Of a stretch of 64,000 nucleotides of DNA, positions 37,253 through 47,837 are shown piece after piece; positions within the stretch are counted from its first letter, which is position 1; each line of letters starts with the position of its first letter. Position numbers and translations under genes: made by a program. Below the pieces are notes generated by a model. The model saw only the letters and a program-made list of their open reading frames with translations. It ran no database searches and was not told the DNA's origin. The stretch lies in the NCBI GenBank assembly GCA_025506515.1, contig JACCIX010000582.1:1-64000 (forward strand), in the 5' to 3' direction. The stretch is from Flaveria trinervia (taxonomy: Eukaryota; Streptophyta; Magnoliopsida; Asterales; Asteraceae).

Positions 37253-38033
37253 TGACTGGAATTGATTTGTTTAGTATTAAAAGTTTGAAACAATGTAATA
37301 TTTAACTCTTTATATACTTGTGATATTTTGAGTTACATTCATTTTAGCATGTATACATCCATGAATATGTTTATTATTCTAAATGTCCGTAGTCGGTCAT
37401 GTTTGTGGGAACAAATATGAACATAAGACTATTATGAACATGGATTGGTGGATATTCATAAGGAATGAATATAGAGCAATTGGTTGCTGCCAAGGTTCAT
37501 AGATATTTGTGGGATACAAATATTGGACTGACCCACATCTCAATTTTACTACATGGAATCTTCTAGATTGATCATAAGTAAATTTGAGTAAAGGCTAATA
37601 TCATTTGGTATCCTCCGACCTGAGATACATATTGGGTTATGATATTCACCAAATGTTATATTTTGAGCTAGTTCTTCACTGCTCTAAAATAATGGGCAGT
37701 ACATAAGGCTATATTTAGGTGTGACACGAGGTGATTGTGAAAATGTATGTAGTCAAGATGGAATTTGTTCCTATTATTCGTTGAGAGCAAGATGTCTAAG
37801 GCCTGATTAAGTTAAATCAACAAGGAATGATCATTATATGTCCTTGGATTTTACATGACATCTGTAACAAAAGGATAAATAATTGATTCACCTAAATCAT
37901 TTCAAGTTGGATACTTGAAGGGGATGATGTTATTGAATGGCTTTAAGTCATGCGTATTAAGGGTAGTAAACCGATGTTAGGTGATATTTACTGCTTGCAT
38001 CAATCTTCTATAAATCTTGTGCAAGTGGGAGAT
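37253..38033 (+). other. 3' non-coding region and PPT of Copia J
   Basis: About 780 bp without a frame, ending in the PPT CAAGTGGGAGAT. It matches 38952-39563 of element I closely (for example GATTGATCATAAGTAA and TGAATGGCNNTTAGTCAT), at least as well as the coding regions do. Confidence 0.75.
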
Positions 38034-38951
38034 TGTTGGATTCTTTATGCCCAAGACACATAGAACATTGATGTGGTTAGTACGTTATGATCCAAGTCGG
38101 GTCATACCCAATAACAAGCTTAGCAAACACCAATTAATATTTAATTGATGATATGATCATGCAATTAAATAAATACACCAATTTAAAAAATGGGCTTTCT
38201 AAATAAGTTGCATAAGAGATTGAACAACCTATATGGATATTTTGTTCATGGATATATTTGTTATATTGTTTAATTTGGTTAAATAACATCAAATAATAGG
38301 AGTGTGTGTATAAGTTATATAATTAAAGGGGTAATCACATAACTTATTCTATTACTAATTTAACAAAAAGTCAAAGGGAGTTTTGGGGGAAAACCCAAAT
38401 TACTTTTGGGTTTTCGGCCGCCCCTAAGAGGGGATGAACCCTTTTGTTTTCATTAGTGTTCTTGGAAAAAAACAAACACACTCCATCTTGCTTGCTCTCT
38501 CTCTCACATGCAAAAGGGTCACAAGATCACAAACTCTTCTTTTGGAAGAAAGAGTTGAAGTTCTCGGCTGGAACAAAGCCTCCATCAGCCTTCTTGATCC
38601 GTTTTTGGTGCTCAAATCCTAGCAACTAGGTGCTTGCTTGATGCTTGTGGGTATGGATGCTTGAGGACACCCTCCTTGGTGTTTTGGTCATTCAAGAAGC
38701 TCATATTCTTTCCTTTCATCACGTTTTTCAGCAGCATACAAAAGGTAGTTTGTATGTCTTATTATGGTTGTTATTTGTTGTTGATGGCTAGTTCAAACAC
38801 ATATAATGATCCTATGTTCTTAGGTTTGTTGATGATATGTTATTAGCCTTAATTTTTCAGATTACTAATGATAATGTTAAGGTATTAATCTGCTGTGTTT
38901 TCATAGTTTAAAATGGTTAAACTACTTTGATATGCTCCAACAAACCCAACA
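38034..38951 (+). repeat. 3' LTR of Copia J
   Basis: TGTTGGATTCTTTATG to AAACCCAACA, 918 bp, nearly identical to 31046-31965 by eye. Confidence 0.92.
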
Positions 38952-39563
38952 GGTAATGCTATTATGAACTTGGATTGGTAGATATTCATATGGATGAATA
39001 TAGAGCAAAAGGTTGCTGCCAAAGTTCATAGATATTTGTGGGATGCAAATATTGTACTAACTTGCATCTCAAATATTACTACATGGAATCTTCCAGATTG
39101 ATCATAAGTAATTTTGAGTAAAGGCGAACATCATTTGGTATCCTCTGACCTGGGATACATATTGGGTCTTGATATTTACGGAATATTATACTTTGACTTA
39201 GCTCTTCGCTGTTGTGAAACATGGCAGTACATAAGTCTGAGTTCAGGTATGATATAAGGTAATTGTAGGAGATGTATGTTGTCAAGATGGGATTTGTTCC
39301 ACTTATTCGTTGAGAGTAAGATGCCTAAGGCCTGATAAAGTTAAATCAATGGAGAATGGTCACTCTATGTCTCTAGGATTTAACATGACATCTGCGACAA
39401 AAAGATAGATGATTGATTCACCTAAAACATTTCAAGTATGGTACTTGAAGGAGATGATGTTATTGAATGGCACTTAGTCATACGTATTAAGGGTAGTAAA
39501 CCATTGTTAGGCGGTATTTACTACTTGCATCAATCTTCTATGAATCTTGTGCAAGTGGGAGAT
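38952..39563 (+). other. 3' non-coding region of Copia I, second part, with PPT
   Basis: Resumes after J with the right copy of GGTAA and runs to the PPT CAAGTGGGAGAT (39552-39563) just before the 3' LTR. Confidence 0.8.
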
Positions 39564-40498
39564 TGTTGGACCTCATGTGCCCAAGACACATACAAGATTG
39601 ATGTGGTTAGTACGTCATGATCCAAGTCGGGTCATACCTAATCACAAGCTATACAAACACCAATTAATATTTATTTGTTGATAGGATCAAACAAATAAAT
39701 ACCGACACCAATTTAGAAAATGGGTTTTTCTAAAAACGTTGCTTTTGTAAAAGAACAACGTTATGTGGATAATTTGTTCATGAGAAATTATTTATTTCAT
39801 TATTTAAGTTGGTTAAATAATGATAATAAAAGTGTGTTATTGTTATAAAATTAAAAGAGGTTTTAATTTTATAAAATTAAGGGTTTAGAGTGTAACCTTT
39901 TATAAAATTAAAATGAGGGGGAAAATCCATTTGCATGAGAGATTTTGGCCGCCCAAAGGACCATGGGGACCAGCCATTTAGTCTTGGTCTTTGCAATACT
40001 TTTCCCTCTCCAACACTCATTCATCATTCACACTTTTCTCTCTCACAACAAAGAGCAAGAACTCTCTCAAAACATTGCAGAATTTCGGATTTCAAGCGCC
40101 CAAACTAGGCTAAAAAATTCGTTTTCTTTGATAGTCCTTTTGTAGAGTTTTGGTGTTGAGCTCCCTAACTAGCTAGGTGCTTGGAAGAGCTTGTGGGTAT
40201 CACAACTTGAGGTTCTCTCTCTTGAGGGCTGGACATTCAACAACACCTTCATATTCATGTCATACATCTACAATATTTGCACAAGAAAGGTTGTTTTCTA
40301 TTGACACCCTATGGTTGTTTTGTGTTGTTTGATAGCATATCATTTCACATACATTTGATCCTTAATTCTTGGGTTTTGTTTGTAGTTTAATATGGTGAAA
40401 ATTTTCAGATTACTAACCATATCTTTAAACCATATATCCGCTGTGTTTTCAAGTTTAAATGGTTAAACTTAGTGTTTTACATATGACAAAACCCAACA
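39564..40498 (+). repeat. 3' LTR of Copia I
   Basis: TGTTGGACCTCATGTG to AAACCCAACA, 935 bp; pairs with 24561-25491. It is followed by the right target duplication ACATA. Confidence 0.92.
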
Positions 40499-41289
40499 AC
40501 ATATTAGCACGGCTTATCATCCCCAAACTGATGGTCAGTCAGAAAGGACCATTCAAACATTGAAAGGCATGCTTCGGGCATGTGTGATTGATTTTGGGGG
40601 AAGTTGGGATGACCACCTACCGTTAGCCGAATTCTCCTACAACAACAACTATCATGCCAGCATTGGTATGCCACTCTATGAGATGCCATACGGTAGGAGA
40701 TGCAGAACACCCGTTTGTTGGGGTGAAATTGGTCAGAAGGAATTGGGGAGCGTCGAGGTAATTGAGGCTACGACTAAGAAGCTTGAGAAGATTAAAACCT
40801 TCATGAAGGCAGCCAAAGATAGACAGAAGTCGTATGCTGATAAACGACGCAGACCGATTGAGTTCCAGGTGGGCGACCGGGTTATGTTGAAGGTCTCACC
40901 TTGGAAGGGTATTATCCGATTCAGGAAGCGGGGCAAGTTGAGCCCAAGGTATATAGGCCCTTTTCGAATCATGCCTAAGTAGGAGAGGTGGCTTATAGAT
41001 TGGAGTTACCAGATGAGTTAAGTGGAATTCACCCGACCTTCCATGTATCTCACCTGAGAAAGTGCTTAGCTGATGAAGACATGATTGTTCCACTGGAACA
41101 CATAGAAGTAGATGAAAGGCTCAATTATGTAGAGCAACCAGTGGCAATCATCGATCGTAAAGAGAAGAGACTGAGGAATAAAGTGGTTCTCTTGTGCGTG
41201 TACAGTGGAAGCACAGGATGGGATCCAAATCTACATGGGAGACTGAGGAGGAGATGAGGCAGCATTATCCTCATCTGTTTGAGGAATAA
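40499..41289 (+). pseudogene. Integrase C-terminus and chromodomain of Gypsy B
   Basis: Resumes the B integrase after Copia I: STAYHPQTDGQSERTIQT (third catalytic residue, Glu), LPLAEFSYNNNYHASIG, PYGRRCRTPVCW, VGDRVMLKVSPWKGI and LSPRYIGPFRI (GPY/F module). A TAG at about 40980 is followed by YRLELPDELSGIHPTFHVSHLRK and the chromodomain (LNYVEQPVAIIDRKEKRLR, WETEEEM). The domain tail is in a shifted frame and ends at TAA near 41287. Confidence 0.88.
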
Positions 41290-41314
41290 CAGGTTTCAAG
41301 GACGAAACCTATTT

Positions 41315-41327
41315 AAGTGGGGTGGAC
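41315..41327 (+). other. Polypurine tract of Gypsy B
   Basis: AAGTGGGGTGGAC directly before the 3' LTR start at 41329. Confidence 0.8.
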
Positions 41328-41328
41328 T

Positions 41329-42910
41329 TGTAACACCCGGTTATTCCTTAAAAATAAAAGAAAGATAAGAGTTGAAGAATAAAGAAAGAAAATGTCAATA
41401 AAACCCAAGTTGAGGGATTAAAAGTGTAAAAAGAACAAAATTACACAATAGTTGGTGTAAAGGTGGGCATGGCCGCCCCCCCTCACTTCACATCACTACT
41501 TTTCTTCGGTTTAGAGAGAAAGAGCAGAGAAACACTCTCGATTGAAGAAGAAGAAGAAAAAGAAGAGATTGAATTCAAGGTTTTAACTGTTTATGACGAG
41601 TTTTATCTCGGTTACATGCTTATATGCTTATATATTTGTGTGTGTGTCCGTGTGTGTGTGTTTTGGTGTGTTTTTAGGTGTTTGAACTCATTTGCAGAAA
41701 GGGTTAGAAGGAAGATACACCCAAGTTGCACCAGGTTAGTTCTAGACCCTGGTTTTACTTGTTTTAAACTCTCTTTGGGGCTGAAAATGTATTAAAATGA
41801 TTTTACAATGTTTATGTATGTATACCCGTATGTATTATGCATGTTTGATGATGTTCCTTAGGTGTTATTATGTTGTTCATGCTTAGAATGACCTTGGTAA
41901 GCTTAGAACAAATAGGCTTGATGTTTGGGTTTGAAAATATCCTAGAAACATGTTGAGCAGAAGGTTCATGCGCCTAGATAAGGCTCATGCGCCTGGGAAT
42001 GCCTTAGAAGAATTTAAGTGTACCCATGCGCCTAAACAGTAGCCCATGAGCCTGAAATTTGCCTTAGAAATGATAAGTGTATCTCATGCACCTAAACAGT
42101 AGTCCATGCACCTAGAAATATTAGTCGGACGACTAAGTGTAGGAACATTAATAAAATGTTAACAAGTCTTGCAAGCTTACAGAAGGTACACGACCATGTT
42201 GTCGTTAGCTCAACTGTGTTGCGGGTTAGCTACCCTATTATGCACACAGGGCCAATCAATTGAGATTGGCAGGACCTTTGGAGCTTACCCTAGGTGATTG
42301 GGTTGGCCTTGACCTTGTATACAGTAAACAGAACCCTCTTGAGGGATATAGATGGCCCATCACTAGTTTTCACCACGCATACAGTTTAGGGTATTGCTCA
42401 CTAGTCCATACAGATAGTGAAAGATGAAGATAAAAGAATACAGAGTAAACAAGGCATACAGTAAAGAGAACAAACAGTATATGTTCATATAGTTAATGCG
42501 TGCTCACATACAAAGTAACAAGTTGTATTTCACAGAAAGAGTATTTTTCATATACAACATACACAAAGTATTTTATTACTTTTAAAACTAGAACTCACTC
42601 AGCAACGCTGACTTTTATACATTTTCAATTGGCAGGTAATTATTGCTGAGGATGGCACGAGGGTGAAGCTACTCGGCAGGGAAAGACTGATATCCATTCG
42701 TATCTGTATTGTTGTTGTTTTGTAATGCAGTTAAACAATTCTTTTGTAATCAGTCAAACAATAGTGTATTGCTAAACAACAACGTTTTAAAAAGAAATGA
42801 ATGGCTTTTGCTATAATAATTCCACTGCTTGACTTTGTATATTTATAATATATAATGTATTAAATGTTGTGGTTGACCAACTGTGAGGTCTCTGGGAACG
42901 GGGCCTTACA
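41329..42910 (+). repeat. 3' LTR of Gypsy B
   Basis: TGTAACACCCGG to GGGGCCTTACA, 1582 bp. It lacks 414 bp present in the 5' LTR; the junction near 42141-42143 sits on AGG, which flanks the missing segment on both sides in the 5' LTR. The frame at 41463-41795 is not a gene. Confidence 0.92.
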
Positions 42911-43097
42911 CTTTGTCTTGAAGCTTCGAAAGACTTCATCTTTGGCTTCGAAAGATTTGGTCTTTTAGCTTCAGAAGATTTGATACTTAGTGAAATTCCT
43001 TATTTTATATCAAATCTTCCAAAGTAACTTTATTGTACTTCGCATGTGCATACTGAGAGCTCTTTAGTTGCATCAACCTCTAAATGTAACCCTTACA
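42911..43097 (-). repeat. 3' LTR of Copia C, segment 3 of 3
   Basis: Starts with the right target duplication of B (CTTTG) and continues the LTR of Z (TCTTGAAGCTTCGAAAGACT). It ends ...CCTTACA at 43097, the minus-strand start TGTAAGGG of the LTR. Confidence 0.85.
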
Positions 43098-43107
43098 AAC
43101 TCCCACT
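43098..43107 (-). other. Polypurine tract of Copia C
   Basis: The minus strand reads AGTGGGAGTT immediately before the LTR start TGTAAGGG. Confidence 0.75.
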
Positions 43108-43471
43108 AGGCTAATGCTACCAAAAATAAAGGAGAACTTTGAATCTTGATCTTCATCTATTGACAGTCATTATTAGAATCAATACCATTCCTTCATCATC
43201 ATTTCGTCAGGATTTCTTAGACTTTCAAAGTACCTTCGCATGTCATAGAGATAATGCACAGGAAGGTCAAGTATATTTGCTAGAAATACACATCTTGACC
43301 CCCTTGATCTCTAATGACATACCATGTGTCTGATTAGTGGCAAATGCCTAAGATAAGATGGGTCTCTCAGCAGTAAGAGGCTCTATAATAAGTGGAGTTG
43401 GTTGAGCAAGCTCTTCTTGATCACCTTCAGGATGTTCTGACTCATCCTAAGGTGTAGAGATGGATGCCTTG
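43108..43471 (-). pseudogene. C-terminal end of the 3' accessory ORF of Copia C
   Basis: The minus-strand reading from the D insertion is KASISTP, stop, DESEHPEGDQEELAQPTPLIIEPLTAERP, and then degenerates towards the PPT. Before D inserted it followed directly on the Lys-rich segment at 57678-57720. CCTTG at 43467-43471 is the left target duplication of D. Confidence 0.6.
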
Positions 43472-43704
43472 TGTTGATACATGTATGTCCCTAGATCATG
43501 ATATGAATGTAATAGATCTTGTTTGTCTGATTCTGATGTAATGTTTGGAATGATTAATGAAATGATATTGGTTGTTTGAACTGTTATTTATAATGTTTAA
43601 TATTTCATTAATGAGTCGATGTCGAATTGGTTAATTAGGTGTGTGGTTGTTTATATTGTTACACTTAATTTTATATAAATTAATACATTCAAACTTAACA
43701 AAAT

Positions 43705-43925
43705 GAAGTTCTCATACGAATGGCCCATGCGAATGGACCATACGCATGAATAACTTCATACGAATGACTCAGTCGCACGACTGAACCAGGAGACTGGATC
43801 AGTCGTATGATTGTAACTTAAGATTGACTCAGTCGCACAACTGAACACTCAGTCGTGCGGATGAATCAACCGCATGGTTCAATTGCACGACTGAACCATA
43901 CTAATGGTTCAGTCACACGAATGAA
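43705..43925 (+). repeat. Palindromic repeat array in the 5' LTR of D
   Basis: About eleven units, alternating CATACGAATG(G/A)CC-type and CAGTCGCACGACTGAACC-type, 15-25 bp apart, ending 11 bp before the TATA box. CAGTCGCACGACTG is nearly self-complementary. The same array occurs at 57185-57408 in the 3' LTR. Confidence 0.85.
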
Positions 43926-43936
43926 CAATACTAACC

Positions 43937-43944
43937 TATAAATA
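43937..43944 (+). promoter_or_regulatory. TATA box of the 5' LTR of D
   Basis: TATAAATA in AACCTATAAATACAACCC, directly after the repeat array; the equivalent in the 3' LTR is 57414-57421. Transcription would start about 30 bp downstream. Confidence 0.75.
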
Positions 43945-44210
43945 CAACCCAATTCGTGGAAAAGCGAGAGGATTCATTCTATTTCAATTCCAGATGTACC
44001 CTAGCCGCCCAGAAGCCTCCAAGTTGATACTCCAAGTTCATATAATGTTGTAGATCGATTCCTAATCAATTCTTAACGTTTGATTAATACTTTATTGATT
44101 CTACGTGCGTTCTCACTGATTGGATCGCCAATCAAATAGGATTCCGCACTATTGGTTTGGTTTACACGTTAATCATTAGGTATTTCGTTGAAATACCAGA
44201 TCCTAACAAG

Positions 44211-44222
44211 TGGTATCAGAGC
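44211..44222 (+). other. Primer-binding site of Copia D
   Basis: TGGTATCAGAGC, two bases after the LTR end. Confidence 0.92.
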
Positions 44223-44434
44223 ATTGGCTCTTGATTACGTGTGATTCAATCAAGATTGATAAAAGGTTTGTGTTTTACACTAAAAAAACGCAATCTTTTG
44301 TGTCAAAAGTGATCTTGGACGTTCCCTGCTCATCAAGTTTCGGTTTCTACGGCCTTAGGCGATTAGGTTTGTGAAATTTCGAAGTTTTACGACTAAAACA
44401 CGTTTAACCTAGAAATTTTCGCAAAACAGCAACT

Positions 44435-44685
44435 TCAGTCGCACGAGTGAGCCATTCGCACGACTGGACTTCATTCGCATAAACCAGACGCACGATTGGA
44501 GTGAGTCGCATCTCTATTCGTACGACTGAACCATCCGTTCGCAGTGTTCATACGATCGGTTTCATTCGCACGACTGAACCAATCGATTAGTTCAGCCGCA
44601 CAATTGAACCAATCGCACAGATCATTCCACAGATAGCCCATTCGCATCACCCAGTCGCACTAGTTTGACAGTTTGTTTAGTACAC
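44435..44685 (+). repeat. Palindromic repeat array in the gag leader of D
   Basis: About ten more CAGTCGCACGA and CATTCGCACGACTG units between PBS and gag, ending about 20 bp before the gag ATG. They lie in the transcribed leader, so here they could act in RNA as well as DNA. Confidence 0.8.
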
Positions 44686-44701
44686 TTAAAAGTTAATCGA
44701 G

Positions 44702-47560
44702 ATGGAAGATCAGATGTTAGCGTTTACTGCCGGCAAGGACTCAAGGATCCAAAACCTACTGTTACTTGAGAGTGAGGTGGGCAATCACAATAAACCACCA
44801 AAACTCTTAACGTTAGATGAGTTTCCCCACTGGAAACAACGTTTTGAGATCTACCTCAATGAGTGGATCCAAATTTGTGGGAAGCTATTGAGACTGGATA
44901 TAGTATGCCGGTGGAGCAGATGGGGTAAAGCTTACTTTGGGAGGGATGACTGATGCTCAGAAAGTTAAGTATAATGCAGAGAAGAGAGTTTATGCATTGA
45001 TTACACAGTCTATTCCTAAAGATATTTTCCACCAGTACTCGAGAATAAGCAGGCCAAGAATTGTGGGATGAGCTGGAAAAGAGATATGACGGGAATGCTT
45101 CACTGAAGGCAATTAAAGCTAAGGAACTGAAGAAAAAATTTGACAACTTCTCATTGATGGGAAACGAGAGCTTGGACGATGTTATTGATAGATTCTACCA
45201 TCTGATGAGTGAATTGCATACACATGGTGTTGCAACTACCATGGAAGATAAGGTGTCAAATTTCGCAGACGGACTGCCGGAAAAGTGCGCTTCATTTGTG
45301 TCAAATCTAAGACAGAATGAGATGCTGGCAAAGTTGGATATTAATGACTTTATTCTAAAGTTGCGAGAAAAAGCACTTAGGATGAAGTACAGAGCTCAGA
45401 AGTCTTTGTACACTTAGTACCCAGCTTTGTACAACGCCACGCCTCAAGCTAAGACGTCTAGAGCACCTCTACAGACTGCATTTGTGTCTAGCTCATCGGG
45501 TCCCTCACAAGCTTCTCCTTCAGGTTCAGAAACTTCAGGGTCTTCTTGTACCCATTACATTGGAACTGAAGCAAACACTACTAGACTGAAGACCGAGAAC
45601 CTCGGTCATGTGACTGTGGAAGTAGCTCGAGAGCACATGGATCTTTTGGCAGCAGTGGTTGATTCTTATGACGGACTTGTTGCTGGAAAGATTGGAAACT
45701 GTCATCTGGCAGATGAGGACTACGAGCAGGTGGATGAAATGGAGGTGGAGAGAATGGACATTATGTGGGCCTTAGCTAGTACTGTCCGGAGGGCGAAGAA
45801 GTTTGTGAAAAAAAACCGGACAGAACTTGGTTGCTACTAAGGATACCACATTTGGCTTTGACAAGAGTAAAGTGACCTGCTTTAACTGTGGAGAAAAGGG
45901 GCACTTCATGAGAGAATGTGTGAAGCCAAAGAAGACTGGGAACGGGAACCCATTCTCGTCCTTCACTCGTCAAGACAAGCAAGCTAGCAGCTTTACTTCA
46001 TCAAGCAAGGATCCAAAAGCCTTGACTTCTCATGATGATGAAGGACAGGACTGGAGCTTTGGGTTTGTCTCTTCAGGGGAATCGAATATTGCCAGTGTAG
46101 AAGATTTCGATGATGATTCCGCGAGTGAAGGAGATATTGCAGTTGAGATAGCGATGTCAAATATTAAAGAGACAACTGCAACTGAGGTCAGCTACAAGCC
46201 TAAAGAAAGGAATTCAACAGCGAAGACAGAATCACCAGAACCAGAGACATGTGATGCTGCGTTGATGGCTAACTCTTTTGAACCTCCTCAGGTAAGTACC
46301 GTTGACCAAATGTTTAAAAAACATGCTTGCTCTGAGTGTGATATTTTTAGAGATGGCATAGATGAGAAATTTGCTAGGTTATTAGCTCATAATGATAACT
46401 TAGTAAAGGGTTTACAACTGTGCACTGAGGCTAATAAAGTTTTAAAACAAAATGAGCATAGTTACAAAGAAAAGATAGACCTTTTGACCAAACAGCTTAG
46501 GGAAACTGAAGTACTTGCATTTAACCAAGCTAATGACATTAGGTACTATCTTAACTCCTTAGAAGACACTAAGAAGCAAAAGGCAGTTTTAGAAGTAGAA
46601 GTAAACTCATTAAAGCAAAAACTGCACAGTTGGACAAGTTCATCACACATTGTCCAACACTTAGTGAAGAAAGAAACAACGGGGAGGGTTTGGGTTATAA
46701 AGTGGTTCCACCACCACCTTAGACCTTATTGAACACTAAGAGTAGACCAATAAATATCAACCCCATCAAGGATCATGTGGTGTCTACCTCTTGTTAGTGA
46801 TCCAGATTCCGCATGTTCATCAATTGAATCTGGAACAAAACAAAAGGAGGCCACTTCAAAGGCAAAGGGTAAAATGCCTTGTGTTAATCTGGAAAAAGAA
46901 TTTGGAAAGGTTAATATAAAGAGCGGTCAAACAAAGTCAAATCTGAATCTAAAAGGACTGCTAATGTTAATTTTTCACAAGCTTCATGTCAAAAACCCAT
47001 TAACCAAAAAGAAAAAGATGTTAAAAATGTTAAAACAATAAGTCTGTTAATAGGAGAAAACATCAAAAGAAACAGAGTCTAAACCCAAACTAAGTGATGT
47101 TACTAGGGTGTCACACACATCTCCACAAAGAAGTTTAATCATAAAATTGATAGCAGGTTGTGCTACAACAGTGGAGAGTGTGGACACATTGCTTCCTTTT
47201 GTCCTTACTATCAGACACCTAGGAAGAAGATTGAATTTTAGGATTCAAAACCTAGGTCTTCTAAGAGGAGTTCTTTAACTCCACCTAGAAGAACTAGTGA
47301 ACCTACCTTTCAACCCATTAGCCAGTCGACTGTTTATCACAAACAGGCATTGCACAAATCTAGACTATGAAAGAGAAGTCATCCTCTGTGTCTGATAATG
47401 ATGACAAGAAGGAACCTGAGCTACCCTCACCCTCTAAGGGTCAATGGGTTAAATTCATGATGTGTGATGCCTCTGGGAACCCAAGCCAGTAAAGGCTTGG
47501 GTTGCCTAACCTAAACTAATGTTTTACATTGTATGTGCAGGGTGTTCGCTATAGTGTGAA
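44702..47560 (+). pseudogene. Copia gag of element D
   Basis: ATG at 44702 (MEDQMLAFTAGKDSRIQ). The UBN2 gag domain is split by a shift near 44950 (TLDEFPHWKQRFEIYLNEW, then WDELEKRYDGNASLKAIKA, FADGLPEKCASF). One frame on is an intact knuckle CFNCGEKGHFMREC (45879-45920). Next is a coiled coil (about 46290-46680: LLAHNDNLVKGLQLCTEANK and onward) characteristic of SIRE-type Gag, then a decayed stretch with a second knuckle, CYNSGECGHIASFC (near 47160), whose second Cys is Ser. Several shifts and stops; not functional as a whole. Confidence 0.82.
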
Positions 47561-47837
47561 ACCAACACGTGGATTGTAGACAGCGGAGCATCCAGGCACA
47601 TGACAGGAAACAGGGCTCTTTTATCAAACGTCAAGCAAATAAAAGGAGGGCATGTTTCGTTTGCTGGAAATAAGGGAGGCTGTATCACAGCTCAGGGAGA
47701 AGTTGGAAATAAGAAAGTTAAGTTTGATAAGGTGAACTACATTCAACAACTTCAAACACTTACTTTCTATTTCCCAAATCAGTGGTTTTAAAGTCATATT
47801 CGACAACAAGAAGTGTTACGTCCTAAAGAAAGACTAC
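47561..47837 (+). pseudogene. Aspartic protease of Copia D
   Basis: TWIVDSGASRHMTGN contains the catalytic DSG, followed by GGHVSFAGNKGGCITAQGEV. The frame shifts near 47790, just before the pre-integrase region. Confidence 0.82.

Larger units (their letters stand above)
31046..38951 (+). mobile_element. Copia element J, full length, nested in its relative I
   Basis: Perfect target duplication GGTAA at 31041-31045 and 38952-38956. LTRs of 920 and 918 bp, same PBS as I, long leader, decayed gag-pol and the same 3' non-coding region and PPT (CAAGTGGGAGAT). It is the innermost insertion on this branch, yet its coding region is more damaged than that of I, so the family member was probably already defective when mobilised. 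Confidence 0.93.
24561..40498 (+). mobile_element. Copia element I, full length, split by element J
   Basis: Perfect target duplication ACATA at 24556-24560 and 40499-40503. The order is 5' LTR, PBS, long leader, gag, protease, integrase, RT, RNase H, non-coding 3' region, PPT, 3' LTR (Copia order, integrase before RT). About 8.0 kb without J. Coding parts carry stops, shifts and a small integrase deletion. Closely related to J in LTR, leader and 3' non-coding region. Confidence 0.93.
6470..42910 (+). mobile_element. Gypsy element B with chromodomain, full length but split by E and I
   Basis: Flanked by a perfect 5-bp target duplication, CTTTG at 6465-6469 and 42911-42915. The order is 5' LTR, PBS, gag, protease, RT, RNase H, integrase, chromodomain, PPT, 3' LTR, the Ty3/Gypsy order. 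Without the two insertions (E 12117-24122, I 24561-40498) it is about 8.5 kb. LTRs of about 2 kb, the TGTAACACCC start and the C-terminal chromodomain suggest the Del/Tekay clade. All coding parts carry stops or frameshifts. Confidence 0.92.
43472..44208 (+). repeat. 5' LTR of Copia D
   Basis: TGTTGATACATGTATG to CCAGATCCTAACA, 737 bp; pairs with 56949-57672. Upstream half with palindromic repeat array, then TATAAATA, then a leader with a poly(A)-signal-like TTATTGATT region. Confidence 0.94.

Noticed and set aside
31459..38846. Frames at 31459, 31649, 38444 and 38634 conserved in pairs
   Set aside because: Both pairs lie in the two LTRs of Copia J; duplication of the LTR explains the conservation.
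41463..41795. 110-codon frame with charged and Cys/Val-rich stretches
   Set aside because: It lies wholly in the 3' LTR of Gypsy B, driven by GAA and TG repeats; the 5' LTR does not keep it.
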